Shown here in pieces: positions 35,369 to 44,184 of a stretch of 64,000 nt of DNA; the stretch's first letter is position 1; every line of letters begins with the position of its first letter. Position numbers and translations under genes: made by a program. This DNA is from Acidobacteriota bacterium. Lineage in GTDB: Bacteria > Acidobacteriota > Terriglobia > Bryobacterales > Bryobacteraceae. The stretch spans positions 62,001 to 126,000 of the forward strand of contig JACPNQ010000002.1 of the NCBI GenBank assembly GCA_016185425.1, written 5' to 3'. A model generated the notes under the pieces. The model saw only the letters and a program-made list of their open reading frames with translations. It was not told the origin of the DNA and ran no database searches.

Positions 35369-36046
35369 TCACACAGCCTGCTCGCCTCGCGACGCCAGAA
35401 ACTTGCCCAGTGCCACCACCAGTAACGCCCCCGCCGCCTGCACCGCGATCTCCACCGCCGTCGACGGATGCAGTGCCGCGTGGACAACGGGATCGGTAAT
35501 CATCATCTCCGCGCCAACACGCCCAAGAATCGCCGCGCCGATCCAAACGACGATCGGATACTTGTCCATAATCGTCGACAACAACGTACTTGTGAATACC
35601 ACGAACGGAATGCTCAGCCCAAGCCCGAACAACAGCAGCGGAAAACTCCCTTTCGAAGTACCCGCAACAGCCAGGATATTATCGGTCGACATCGTCACAT
35701 CGGCCACTAGGATGTACCAAACTGCCGACCACAAACTATGCGCATGATGATGCCCGCTCTGCTCCTCCGCCGCATCGGTCAGTAACTTGATCGCAATCCA
35801 GAAAATCAGCAGCCCGCCGATCAGCTTGATCCACGGCGTTAACATCAGTTGCGCCGCGAAGAACGTCAGTCCGATCCGCAGCGCCACCGCAACCGCCGCG
35901 CCAATCGCAATCCCCAGCTTCCTCTCCCGGCGCTCCAGCGACTTCACGGCCATTGCGATCACCACCGCGTTATCACCGGCCAACAACAGGTCAATCAGTA
36001 TGATCGCGAAAACGTCCAACAGCGTCTGAACAGAAAATTCCGGCAT
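35369..36046 (-). CDS. TerC family integral membrane protein (YjbE-like)
   Basis: 225 residues and seven probable membrane segments. The family hallmark is DLLLAGDNAVVIAMA near residue 20, with a second acidic motif in TMSTDNILAVAGTSKG. These aspartates in membrane helices are typical of TerC proteins, which have been linked to tellurite resistance and to manganese export. The gene stands between the GNAT and UxuA-like genes and may be in one transcript with GNAT. The metal specificity cannot be told from sequence. Confidence 0.9.
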   Translation of the reverse strand: MPEFSVQTLLDVFAIILIDLLLAGDNAVVIAMAVKSLERRERKLGIAIGAAVAVALRIGLTFFAAQLMLTPWIKLIGGLLIFWIAIKLLTDAAEEQSGHHHAHSLWSAVWYILVADVTMSTDNILAVAGTSKGSFPLLLFGLGLSIPFVVFTSTLLSTIMDKYPIVVWIGAAILGRVGAEMMITDPVVHAALHPSTAVEIAVQAAGALLVVALGKFLASRGEQAV

Positions 36047-36058
36047 ATCCAGGCAGAA

Positions 36059-36535
36059 TCACGAAGATACCACGCCTCGCGTTAGCACCCCATCGACCTC
36101 AAACATCCGGTACACCGTCTCACTCATCCCGCAGCGCCGGTACGTCGCCTGCGCGCGCTCGTTGTGCGCCTCCACATAGAGCCGCAACCCGCAAACGCCG
36201 CCCGCATTCCTCGCCCGCTCCTGCACCGCCGAATACAGCGCCTTGAATACGCCGAGCCCCCTATGCTCAGGCACTGTGTAGACACTCTGAATCCACCAGA
36301 AGACGCCGTTCCGCCAATCGGACCACTCGTATGTGATCATCATCTGCCCCGCCCGCTCGCCATCCGCTTCCGCGATCAGATAGAATCCGCGCGCCGCATC
36401 GGCGAACACGGCCTCCACACCGGCGCGCAGCCGCTCCCGGTCCAGGACAATATTCTCGGTCTCCAACGCCATCCGCGCATTCCCGTCAACCAGGAATGCC
36501 ACATCCTCCCGGTTCGCCTCTCGTACCGCAATCAC
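36059..36535 (-). CDS. GNAT family N-acetyltransferase
   Basis: 158 residues starting at a GTG (36535) that overlaps the fucosidase stop in a GTGA; a start at 36556 would extend into that gene. The GNAT fold is complete, with the acetyl-CoA loop in VYTVPEHRGLGVFKALYSAVQ (Q/RxxGxG/A-type) and C-terminal YRRCGMSETVYRMFEV. Many such enzymes acetylate small amines or antibiotics; the substrate is unknown. It is likely co-transcribed with the upstream fucosidase. Confidence 0.88.
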   Translation of the reverse strand: MIAVREANREDVAFLVDGNARMALETENIVLDRERLRAGVEAVFADAARGFYLIAEADGERAGQMMITYEWSDWRNGVFWWIQSVYTVPEHRGLGVFKALYSAVQERARNAGGVCGLRLYVEAHNERAQATYRRCGMSETVYRMFEVDGVLTRGVVSS

Positions 36536-37986
36536 CGGCTCACCTTCAGTACCCACATCGGCTGTGCCAACAACGCCTCAGGCACCGCCGGCAAGCTTAC
36601 TGTCACTCCGCCCCTCTGGGGTTTGTAAGCCAGTGTTCCCTCCGCGCCCAATAGCGCAACCGATTTCACCCCATCAATCCCCTTCCAATGAAAACTGCGC
36701 CCCGGCCACCGTGGCAATATCGCGTACACATCCTTCCCCTTCGCGGTGAAAAACGCCTCTATCGAAGCCTTCCCGCCTTCGGGCTTTCCCACCATCTTCG
36801 TCACATCGTAGGAAGTGGAAAACTCTTTGTTGTACTCCACCTTTGGCACTTCCCCCGCGCTCCACTGCCGCGTCTCCTTCCACGGCTTCGTCCCATAAAT
36901 CGCCTCGCCATTCACGCGCAGCCAGTCCCCAATCTGCAACAGCCGCTCCTCCATCACCACCGGAATCGTCCCGTCGCCATCCGGCCCGATATCCAGCAAC
37001 AGATTCCCGCCCCGGCTCACCAGGTCCACCAGCATAATCACCAGCTCCCGCCCCGTGTGATAGTGCTCAATCCGCTCCGCCCGGTTATACCCGTAACTGA
37101 ACCCCATTCCGCGGCTCTCCTCCCACGGATGGTCCATCCCGCTCATCCCCGGCGTGTACTCCGTCGTCCAATACCCGCCATGCTTGTGCCGCGAATCCTT
37201 TCCCCACCGATCGTTGATCACCACATCATTCTTCACCGCCGTCTCATTAAACAACCACGCCAGTAGTTCCGGACTTCCCCAATCCGCCGATGGCAAGTCC
37301 CACTCCCCATCCGAAAAAATAATCGACGGCTCGTATCGCGTCACCAGGTCCTTAAACTGCGGAATCATATGTTCGCGGATGTAGCGCGGCCGGTCGCTTA
37401 ACCACAACGGATTGAACCACTCATATAGGGAGTAGTAAAAGCCCATCTTCAATCCCCTCCGCCGCACCGCCGCGGTCAGATCCCCCAGCACATCGCGCTT
37501 CGGCCCCGTCTCCACCGCGTTCCAGGGCCGGCCCCACGTCGCCGACGCTTCTTTGCTCGGCCATAAGGCAAACCCCTCGTGATGCTTCGATGTCAGCGCC
37601 ACATATTTCGCTCCGGACCGCGCAAACACATCGGCCCAATGGTCCGGGTCGAACAACTCCGCGCGAAACTGCGGTGCAAAATTCTGATACGGATAATCGG
37701 CGCCATACTGCCTCTGGTGATAGTCCCAGGTCCCCGTCTGAATCGGATTCGCCTTGGGGTCCTGCCCCCGCGTCATCGCGTTCCAATACCACTCCGCATA
37801 CGCGAGCTTTCCCGGAATCACGGGCGCATACGCAGGCACCGAGTACACACCCCAATGGATGAAGATTCCGAACTTCGCGTCCGTAAACCACGCCGGCGTC
37901 GGCCGCTTGTCGATCGATTCCCAGGTCGGCTGAAACGCCTGTCCAACCAATGCCACAGCACCAGCAAGTAACAGCAGCACTCTCAT
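36532..37986 (-). CDS. Secreted alpha-L-fucosidase (GH29)
   Basis: About 484 residues from the ATG at 37986, giving a clean signal peptide (RVLLLLAGAVALVGQ); the longer frame adds only an unlikely tail. The GH29 barrel is recognisable: WFTDAKFGIFIHWGVYSVPAY, KYVALTSKHHEGFALWPS, FYYSLYEWFNP and the nucleophile Asp in IIFSDGEWD. A small beta-sandwich lies at the C-terminus. It releases L-fucose from glycans in the periplasm or outside. The exact linkage is not predictable. Confidence 0.92.
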   Translation of the reverse strand: MRVLLLLAGAVALVGQAFQPTWESIDKRPTPAWFTDAKFGIFIHWGVYSVPAYAPVIPGKLAYAEWYWNAMTRGQDPKANPIQTGTWDYHQRQYGADYPYQNFAPQFRAELFDPDHWADVFARSGAKYVALTSKHHEGFALWPSKEASATWGRPWNAVETGPKRDVLGDLTAAVRRRGLKMGFYYSLYEWFNPLWLSDRPRYIREHMIPQFKDLVTRYEPSIIFSDGEWDLPSADWGSPELLAWLFNETAVKNDVVINDRWGKDSRHKHGGYWTTEYTPGMSGMDHPWEESRGMGFSYGYNRAERIEHYHTGRELVIMLVDLVSRGGNLLLDIGPDGDGTIPVVMEERLLQIGDWLRVNGEAIYGTKPWKETRQWSAGEVPKVEYNKEFSTSYDVTKMVGKPEGGKASIEAFFTAKGKDVYAILPRWPGRSFHWKGIDGVKSVALLGAEGTLAYKPQRGGVTVSLPAVPEALLAQPMWVLKVSR

Positions 37987-38012
37987 AATGCATCTACAAT
38001 ACCAACCGGGCC

Positions 38013-39446
38013 ATGACGGAAATCTCATACGGCGATCTCACCTTTTACGACACTCATCCCGGCGTCATCGCCGCCATGGGGGCACTCGTGGGCCTCCAAC
38101 CACCACCGGTCGAAACCTCCCGCGTGCTCGAGCTCGGCTGTGGCACCGGCTTCAATCTTCTGGCCATCGCGCTATCTCTCCCGCAAGCCCGCGTCACTGG
38201 TGTCGACATCAGCGAAGCGCACGTCCAACGTGCTCGCGAGGCGGCGCGCGCTGCCGGCGTCACGAACGCCGAATTCCAATGTCTCTCCATAGATGATTTC
38301 CCCGCCGCGGAAAACTCCTTCGATTACGTCATCGCGCATGGCGTCTATTCCTGGGTGCCGGAAGCCACACGGGACGCCATTCTCGCGATCGCCGCCCGAT
38401 CCATCGCACCCAACGGCCTCGCCTATATCAGCTACAACATCAATCCAGGTTGGCGCCTGCGCATCCTCGTTCGCGATACTCTCCGCTACTTCGAAGGCGC
38501 TTCCATCCCGGACGCCCGCGCGCGTGTCAACGCTCTCGCGGCCGCCCTTCCGAATCCGGACTCCGCCTACTCCCGCGCCCTCCGCTCGGAGCTCGCCAAT
38601 CTCGATGGCGCGCCCGATTATTACATCGCGCACGAACACCTCGTCCCCTTCCTCACTCCCGTTTTCTTCGAGGAATTCGTCAACCACGCCGCCGCGCACG
38701 GCCTGCAATTCGCCGTCGAGTCCCGCCTCGATTCCAACCTCTTCGCCCGGCCTGACGCCACGCAGACTCACATCGAAGAAGCGGCCGGCGGCGGTTATAT
38801 CCGCCGCGAACAATATCTCGACCTTCTCCTCGGCCGCTATTTCCGGCGCTCTATCCTCTGCCGTGACGGCCTTCCTATCAACCGCGACATCGATCCCCTC
38901 TCCCTGCTCGATCGCAACTTCACACTCACCGTCACCCCAACCGCCAGCACCCCGGAATCCCTTCAGGTCCGCTCCGCCTGGGGCGACAATCTCACCGTCA
39001 CCGACCCCGTCGACATCGAACTGCTCCACCAATGGACCAGCGCCGGTCCGATCCCGGTGTCTGCACAATGGCTCGCGGGAATTGTTCGCAAGGAGTTGGA
39101 TCTCGACGGCGCAGGCGAAGCCGCCGATCCCCTGGTCGCCTCGGTACTTTGGAACGGGGCTCGCGAAGGCCTCTGGTCCATTCGCGATCACATCCCGCCC
39201 GTCGTCAACGTCGTCAGCAGCCACCCTATCGCCAACCCGCTCGCCCGCCTGCAAGCCCCTGACGCGGCCGAATGCACCAACTGCCTCCATCGCCGCATCA
39301 TCCTTACACCTGCCCAGCAGCATATCGTTCCGCTGCTCGACGGCTCTCGCACCGCCGCCGCCATTGCCGGCGAAATGCAATGCGAGCCGGCGGAAGCCGA
39401 GAAGGTAATCATTCAACTCGCCGGGCTCGGATTCCTAATCGCGTAA
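38013..39446 (+). CDS. SAM methyltransferase with methyltransferase-regulatory domain
   Basis: 477 residues. The class I methyltransferase core (about 1-190) has motif I VLELGCGTGFNLLAIAL, motif II TGVDISEAHV and DYVIAHGVYSWVPEATR. The part from about 215 to 300 (PDYYIAHEHLVPFLTPVFFEEFVNHAA) matches the regulatory domain that follows such cores in bacterial methyltransferases. A C-terminal stretch includes CTNCLHRRI. The target is unknown; related genes occur with secretion or surface-modification loci. It starts 26 bases from the divergent fucosidase. Confidence 0.88.
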   Translation: MTEISYGDLTFYDTHPGVIAAMGALVGLQPPPVETSRVLELGCGTGFNLLAIALSLPQARVTGVDISEAHVQRAREAARAAGVTNAEFQCLSIDDFPAAENSFDYVIAHGVYSWVPEATRDAILAIAARSIAPNGLAYISYNINPGWRLRILVRDTLRYFEGASIPDARARVNALAAALPNPDSAYSRALRSELANLDGAPDYYIAHEHLVPFLTPVFFEEFVNHAAAHGLQFAVESRLDSNLFARPDATQTHIEEAAGGGYIRREQYLDLLLGRYFRRSILCRDGLPINRDIDPLSLLDRNFTLTVTPTASTPESLQVRSAWGDNLTVTDPVDIELLHQWTSAGPIPVSAQWLAGIVRKELDLDGAGEAADPLVASVLWNGAREGLWSIRDHIPPVVNVVSSHPIANPLARLQAPDAAECTNCLHRRIILTPAQQHIVPLLDGSRTAAAIAGEMQCEPAEAEKVIIQLAGLGFLIA

Positions 39447-39447
39447 G

Positions 39448-39705
39448 CTACACGTACCGCACTGTGACTGTTGCCGTCTAACTCGCGCCTGTCCGATCCG
39501 TAACTGTCACCGTGAACTGGTAGGTCCCTCGCAGCGAAAATTGAATCAGCCGTGTCGCGGTGTTCGCATTCAAAATCGCCGCCTGCGGATAACCCGGGGC
39601 TGTTGCCCACGCGTACGTCAGCCCGCCGGTATTCGGCGAAATCGATCCCGTCGCACGCGGACCCATCCGTTTCACCTCAATGACGCCGCGATGAAAATCG
39701 GACTA
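39448..39705 (-). pseudogene. Decayed fragment of a PKD/Ig-like-domain secreted protein
   Basis: Directly after the TAG of the enolase-superfamily gene the same frame continues without an initiation site: GVIEVKRMGPRATGSISPNTG and then TYAWATAPGYPQAAILNAN. This strand pattern is typical of Ig-like PKD domains in Acidobacteria. The frame hits an internal TAG after TVTVTDRTGAS, then resumes TATVTVRYV and a proper TAG at 39448. The interrupted ending and lack of a start suggest a remnant of a larger gene, truncated at both sides. Stops at 39703 and 39478 are visible. Confidence 0.55.
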
Positions 39706-40941
39706 CCAGTTCGTGTAAGACCCGTCCGGACGCCGCAACATCGGTGTCAGCACATACCGCTCTTTGTAATCCCCGATCATCTGCAGCTTCGACGTATCCA
39801 CTTCCACGCCTAACCCCGGGCGATCGTTCGGCCACAGTTTTCCATTCTTCAAGTCATAGTGGGCGTTCAAATACGGCCACGGCCGCGTCCCGCCCATCAC
39901 CATCTCCATCAGCGCCGGACCCGGAAACGCCGCGCAGCAATGCACCATGGCCGCCTCGGAAATCGGCCCCGTAAAATGCGGTACCAACCCCACGTAGTGC
40001 GTCTCGCACATCGCGGCAATCTTCTGAAACTCAGTGATGCCGCCTACGTTGGGGATCGTCGCCCGCGCATAGTCGATCAGATGCGATTCGATCAGTTCAT
40101 TCCAATCCCACTTCGGTCCGAACTGCTCACCCACGGCGATCGGAACTTTCACTTGGTGCCGTAACGTCCGGTACACCCCCGGATTCTCACTCCGGACAAG
40201 GTCTTCCACGAAGTACGGCCGCAGCGGTTCGATCTGGTTTGCCAGCGCCACCGCATCCGGCATGTCCAGTTCCGTGTGGAAGTCGATGCACCACGCGCCG
40301 TCTTTGCCCACACCTTCCCGCACTTCCTTGCACAGCTCATAAACGCGATTCACCGTCGCGAAGCGGTCCATCACACTGCCGCGCGTGTCCGTCGAAATGC
40401 GGTACGCCCGGAACCCGGCATCCACGCAGGCCTTCGCCACCTCCCTCGGCGTCCCCTGCGCCGGATACCCCGTCGAGTAGCATTCCACGTACTCGCGCGA
40501 CTGCCCGCCCAGCAACTGATACACCGGCACGCCCAGCGCCTTCCCCTTCAAATCCCAAAGCGCCACGTCCAACGCGCCCAGCGCATGTACCTTCTCTCGC
40601 CCCGCCGGATAAAAATACGCCCGGAACATCGACTGCCACAAGCGGTCAGTCCGGAACGGATCTTCCCCGATCAGTAGGCCCGAGCACTGCTCCATCGTGT
40701 TATCGGCGCCGCCTTCACCAATACCCACCAGCCCCGAATCTGTCTCAACCAGAACGACGTTCGTGCTCTGATTGAACAACGGTTGCCGGTTATTCGGCCG
40801 CCCCGCCGCGTCGGTCGGTGTTTTGAAATAACGGATCCGGGTGATCTTAGTCTTCGGCAGTCCGGCTGCATCCGCGCGATCGGCCAAACTCACGGCGCCG
40901 GCCGCACCGGCAACAGCCCGCAAAAACGCTCGACGGTTCAT
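39703..40941 (-). CDS. Enolase-superfamily (mandelate racemase/muconate lactonizing type) dehydratase, Tat-exported
   Basis: 412 residues. A twin-arginine signal (NRRAFLRAVAGAAGAVSLA) is followed by the alpha/beta capping domain and the barrel. Metal ligands Asp220 (CIDFH), Glu246 (YFVEDL) and Glu272 (AVGEQFG) stand 26 residues apart, as required for catalysis. The closest subgroup by appearance is sugar-acid dehydratases of the RspA/galactonate type. Export is unusual for the superfamily but frequent in Acidobacteria and Planctomycetes. Substrate not predictable. Confidence 0.9.
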   Translation of the reverse strand: MNRRAFLRAVAGAAGAVSLADRADAAGLPKTKITRIRYFKTPTDAAGRPNNRQPLFNQSTNVVLVETDSGLVGIGEGGADNTMEQCSGLLIGEDPFRTDRLWQSMFRAYFYPAGREKVHALGALDVALWDLKGKALGVPVYQLLGGQSREYVECYSTGYPAQGTPREVAKACVDAGFRAYRISTDTRGSVMDRFATVNRVYELCKEVREGVGKDGAWCIDFHTELDMPDAVALANQIEPLRPYFVEDLVRSENPGVYRTLRHQVKVPIAVGEQFGPKWDWNELIESHLIDYARATIPNVGGITEFQKIAAMCETHYVGLVPHFTGPISEAAMVHCCAAFPGPALMEMVMGGTRPWPYLNAHYDLKNGKLWPNDRPGLGVEVDTSKLQMIGDYKERYVLTPMLRRPDGSYTNW

Positions 40942-41010
40942 CCCGGCATCATATCAACGCGCGCCATTGGCTTCCGGCCCAGCGCCACCTCCAACGCCTC
41001 TGACGCTTGT

Positions 41011-41055
41011 CCCCGCAGCCGCCGTATTCTCTGACGGATACGGCGAACCGCGGGG
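41011..41055. repeat. 45-base imperfect palindrome in a divergent intergenic region
   Basis: An inner 8-bp perfect stem, CGCCGTAT/ATACGGCG, with a ten-base loop is surrounded by an outer 6-bp stem, CCCCGC/GCGGGG. It sits between the dehydratase (start 40941) and the regulator (start 41225). It could be a large operator, a hairpin or a repetitive palindromic element. Confidence 0.5.
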
Positions 41056-41126
41056 AGCCGCGACATGCGTCCGAGTTTTCGGGTCTATTCGCTTGGACGC
41101 TTCCTCCAAACGACAATCAATATCGC

Positions 41127-41156
41127 TTGTCTAAACATTTCCATAGAGATTAGAAT
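41127..41156 (+). promoter_or_regulatory. Probable promoter of the winged-helix/propeller gene
   Basis: TTGTCT (-35) and TAGAAT (-10) are 18 bases apart, about 70 bases upstream of the ATG at 41225. Both boxes are near consensus. The rest of the 283-base gap contains the palindrome described separately. Confidence 0.4.
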
Positions 41157-41224
41157 CGGTCAGGCAGATCCGAACCTGTCCTAAAAAAGATCTAAAAATC
41201 TTCTGAAAGCGTGCTCAACACCGG

Positions 41225-43279
41225 ATGTTCTACGATTTTGGACCATTCCGCGTGGATACCGCCGAGCGTCAGCTCTGGCAGGATGGTGTACGCCATTCGC
41301 TCGGTCCCAAGGTCTTCGACCTGCTCATCGTCTTTCTGGAGAATCCCGGCAAGCTGCTGCGAAAGCGCGAACTGGTCGATCGGGTATGGTCGCAAGCCTT
41401 CGTCGAAGATTCCAACGTCGCTCAGCATGTCGCCATCCTACGCAAGGCCCTCGGCGATGTCTCGGAGGATCACCAGTTCATCGTCACTGTGCCCAAGGAA
41501 GGATACCGGTTCGTCTGCCCCGTCGTCGCGTCCACGGCCGCGCCGGAATCCCCGCCGCCCGCGCCCAACCACGCAAAGCCGCGGAAACTGGCCGCGGCTG
41601 TAGCTGCATGCGTCCTCCTCGGCGTGCTGAGCGTCAGATTTCTCACAAACAGCGACACCTCGCGTGCGCCCGTTCCCGTCACCAGCCTTCCCGGCCTCGA
41701 GCTCTTCCCATCCATCTCGCCCGATGGCCTGCGCGTAACTTTTGCCGGCCTCGATCCATCAGGCACCGCGAGCCACATCTATGTAAACGACTTGGCCGGA
41801 GATAAGCTCCCCAAGCTTCTCACGCCTCTCGAATTCTCTGACACTTGCCCGGCGTGGTCGCCTGATAACAACACGATCGCCTTCCTTCGTCACCCCGGCC
41901 CCAACGCCGAAGTGCGCATCATTCCCGCCCAGGGCGGTGCCTCTCGCCAAATTGGCGTAACTTCGGGAATGGTCCTCGCGTGGTGGCCAGACTCAAAATC
42001 GGTCATCATCGCGGATCCCGCGTCCACCGGGCAGCCATTCGCGCTGTTCCGCGTCGACATTGCCACCGGCGCCCGCACCAAAATCACATCTCCCACCGCA
42101 GGCATCGGTGACATCGCCGCCGCAGTCTCCTTCGATGCCCGCAGCCTGGCCTTCGTGCGCTGGTCCTCCGAGTCCGGCTATCAGATCCTCGTCCGGCCGC
42201 TCGATGCCGATACTCCCAGAGTCGTCGTCCGTGATGCCAAGCCCATCTACGGTCTCGCCTGGTCGCCCACCGATCGTGATCTCATCTACTCCACCTCGCG
42301 CGACAGCAAGCCGAAACTCTGGCGTATCGCCGCCGATGCCTCGCCCGCAACGGACCCCCAGCGAATCCCCAATATCGAGGGCGCCGCCCTCACGCCCGCT
42401 GTCGCTCGTCGCAATGGCAGGCTTGTTTACACGCAGTTTCAAGAGGACGTGAGTATTCGACGGTGGAATTTTCCTTTGCAGGGACCTCCCGTCCAAATCG
42501 CGCAGTCCACCCGAATAGACCTCGACCCCGCCATCTCCCCCGACGGCGAATCCATCGCCCTGTCGTCGGATCGCGGAGGCGCATATGAAATCTGGGTCTG
42601 CGATAAAAACGGAGCCGGCCTGCATCAAGTCACTCATTTCCATTTGGGTACCGCCGGCTCTCCCCGCTGGTCCGCCGATGGCCGGAGAATCGTCTTCGAC
42701 TACTCCCTCTCTGGCAAGAACGCCATCTATGTCGTTAACGCCGACGGCTCCGGACTCACCGAAGTCCCCACTGGTACTCGTAGTGCCTCGCGCCCAAGCT
42801 GGTCCATCGATGGCCGTTCCATCTATTTCCGTTGCTCTCTTCCCGATAGCAGCCAGATCTGCAAAGTCGGTGCTGCGGGAGGACCTGTGCTGCAGCTCAC
42901 AAAAAACGGCGGCGCCGAAGCTTACGAATCCCGCGATGGCAAGACCGTCTTCTTTGTTAAATCCGTCGACCAACCCGGACTATGGCGCATCCCGACCGAA
43001 GGGGGTCCCGAGTCGTTGGTCAACGAAGGAGTGTGGCAGGGATATTGGGGCGTCGGAAATGAAGATATCTACTTCGCGGCAATACGCCAGGCATCCATGG
43101 CCTACTCGCTCTCGGCGATCCACTTGAAGGACAACCAGGCCCGTTCCCTGCTCCCTCTGAATACCAAGCTCGTGCCGTTGACTCCGGGCTTCTCAATCAC
43201 CCCGGATGGCAGCACGCTTCTGCTGCTCCAGGTCGATAGAAACGAAGCCGACATCATGATGATTGACAGGATTAACTAG
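41225..43279 (+). CDS. Membrane-anchored winged-helix regulator with TolB-like beta-propeller (CadC-type)
   Basis: 684 residues. Residues 1-100 form an OmpR/CadC-type winged-helix DNA-binding domain (LGPKVFDLLIVFLENPGKLLRKRELVDRVW, VPKEGYRF). A proline-rich linker leads to one membrane segment (about 121-140). The remainder is a periplasmic six- or seven-bladed propeller with recurring WSPDN and SPDGE motifs. This is a one-component sensor: the propeller detects a signal outside and the winged helix acts on DNA at the membrane. Targets are unknown. The design is common in Acidobacteria. Confidence 0.9.
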   Translation: MFYDFGPFRVDTAERQLWQDGVRHSLGPKVFDLLIVFLENPGKLLRKRELVDRVWSQAFVEDSNVAQHVAILRKALGDVSEDHQFIVTVPKEGYRFVCPVVASTAAPESPPPAPNHAKPRKLAAAVAACVLLGVLSVRFLTNSDTSRAPVPVTSLPGLELFPSISPDGLRVTFAGLDPSGTASHIYVNDLAGDKLPKLLTPLEFSDTCPAWSPDNNTIAFLRHPGPNAEVRIIPAQGGASRQIGVTSGMVLAWWPDSKSVIIADPASTGQPFALFRVDIATGARTKITSPTAGIGDIAAAVSFDARSLAFVRWSSESGYQILVRPLDADTPRVVVRDAKPIYGLAWSPTDRDLIYSTSRDSKPKLWRIAADASPATDPQRIPNIEGAALTPAVARRNGRLVYTQFQEDVSIRRWNFPLQGPPVQIAQSTRIDLDPAISPDGESIALSSDRGGAYEIWVCDKNGAGLHQVTHFHLGTAGSPRWSADGRRIVFDYSLSGKNAIYVVNADGSGLTEVPTGTRSASRPSWSIDGRSIYFRCSLPDSSQICKVGAAGGPVLQLTKNGGAEAYESRDGKTVFFVKSVDQPGLWRIPTEGGPESLVNEGVWQGYWGVGNEDIYFAAIRQASMAYSLSAIHLKDNQARSLLPLNTKLVPLTPGFSITPDGSTLLLLQVDRNEADIMMIDRIN

Positions 43280-43286
43280 CAGCCGC

Positions 43287-44183
43287 CTATTTGAAATTGA
43301 ACCCTGCCACGACAGCCACACGAATCTTGCCGTCATTCCAGGACGCGCTGATTCCTCCCAAGACCTTCGTAGGCGCGCCTTTTTTTGTCAGGAAGATTCC
43401 CACGCCGCCGTCAATCGATCTCCGCGCCGGCGCCGCGTCGGACCTCGTAAACCCGTCGATGCCGATCTGGTTGTCGAATCCAGGCAAATGCACTTTCGGC
43501 GGAAGCACAAACAGTAGGTCCGTGTAGATCGGCGCGGCGGTGTAGTCCCGATAGTTGCCGTAAAACCCAGTCTTCGTTTTCACTACGCTATTGGGCCCGG
43601 ACGGAGGAGTCAACGCCGTTTGAAACGTAGCATTCTGAAGATCGTCCAAATTGTTTCTTCGTTCCGCTCCGGCTGCCACGCCAAATAGTACGGCTCCATT
43701 CACCAAGGCGTTATACGCTCCCATAAACCTGTAGCGGTCAAAGTAGCGCGTAGCGTACGTCGTCTGCCCGGTCTCGGCGATGTTAAATCCCGCCCTCGAA
43801 TACCCGAAGTCAGCCACAAGCCAATCCTCCGCCAACTTGCCTTCCCCCAATGGTCCGGCGCTTAATTTGAAGGGATTGTATTTTCCGATGATGAACGAGG
43901 CGCCGCCTTCCGGAACTTTCGGTTTGTCCGAATAGAGAGTCAACGTTCCGCTCGAAGCCTTCGCGAAAGCCTCGTAGCCATAAAACAACGGCGCGGTAGT
44001 GCCGGCCCGCAGCCGGTTTGTGTACGCGACGCTGATCTTTGTCTCGGCAAAGTTAAAGATCGTCGCGCCCGCATCGAGATAGAGGCTCGTTTGCCCATCT
44101 CCCGATTGATAAGCCGACTTCTGCGCCATTAGGAGACCGCCGCCAACCGCGGCGAAAATCAAGACGGTAAATATGCGATACAT
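43287..44183 (-). CDS. Unknown secreted protein, probable outer-membrane beta-barrel
   Basis: 298 residues with a signal peptide (YRIFTVLIFAAVGGGLLMA). The rest alternates hydrophobic and polar residues with many Tyr, Phe and Gly, for example TLYSDKPKV, FGYSRAGFNIAE and a terminal strand IRVAVVAGFNFK ending in Phe-x-Phe. This is the look of a small outer-membrane barrel, but I recognise no named family. It follows the next gene by one base and shares its direction, so the two may act together. Confidence 0.7.
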   Translation of the reverse strand: MYRIFTVLIFAAVGGGLLMAQKSAYQSGDGQTSLYLDAGATIFNFAETKISVAYTNRLRAGTTAPLFYGYEAFAKASSGTLTLYSDKPKVPEGGASFIIGKYNPFKLSAGPLGEGKLAEDWLVADFGYSRAGFNIAETGQTTYATRYFDRYRFMGAYNALVNGAVLFGVAAGAERRNNLDDLQNATFQTALTPPSGPNSVVKTKTGFYGNYRDYTAAPIYTDLLFVLPPKVHLPGFDNQIGIDGFTRSDAAPARRSIDGGVGIFLTKKGAPTKVLGGISASWNDGKIRVAVVAGFNFK

Positions 44184-44184
44184 G

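Noticed and set aside
38172-39416. 414-residue open frame antisense to the methyltransferase
   Set aside because: The sense frame carries SAM motifs; the antisense frame is a low-complexity Gly/Glu/Val/Asp product.
43366-43390. AGGCGCGCCT followed by seven T, looking like a terminator for the regulator gene
   Set aside because: The palindrome has no room for a loop beyond a 3-bp stem, and the site is inside the coding sequence of the barrel protein.
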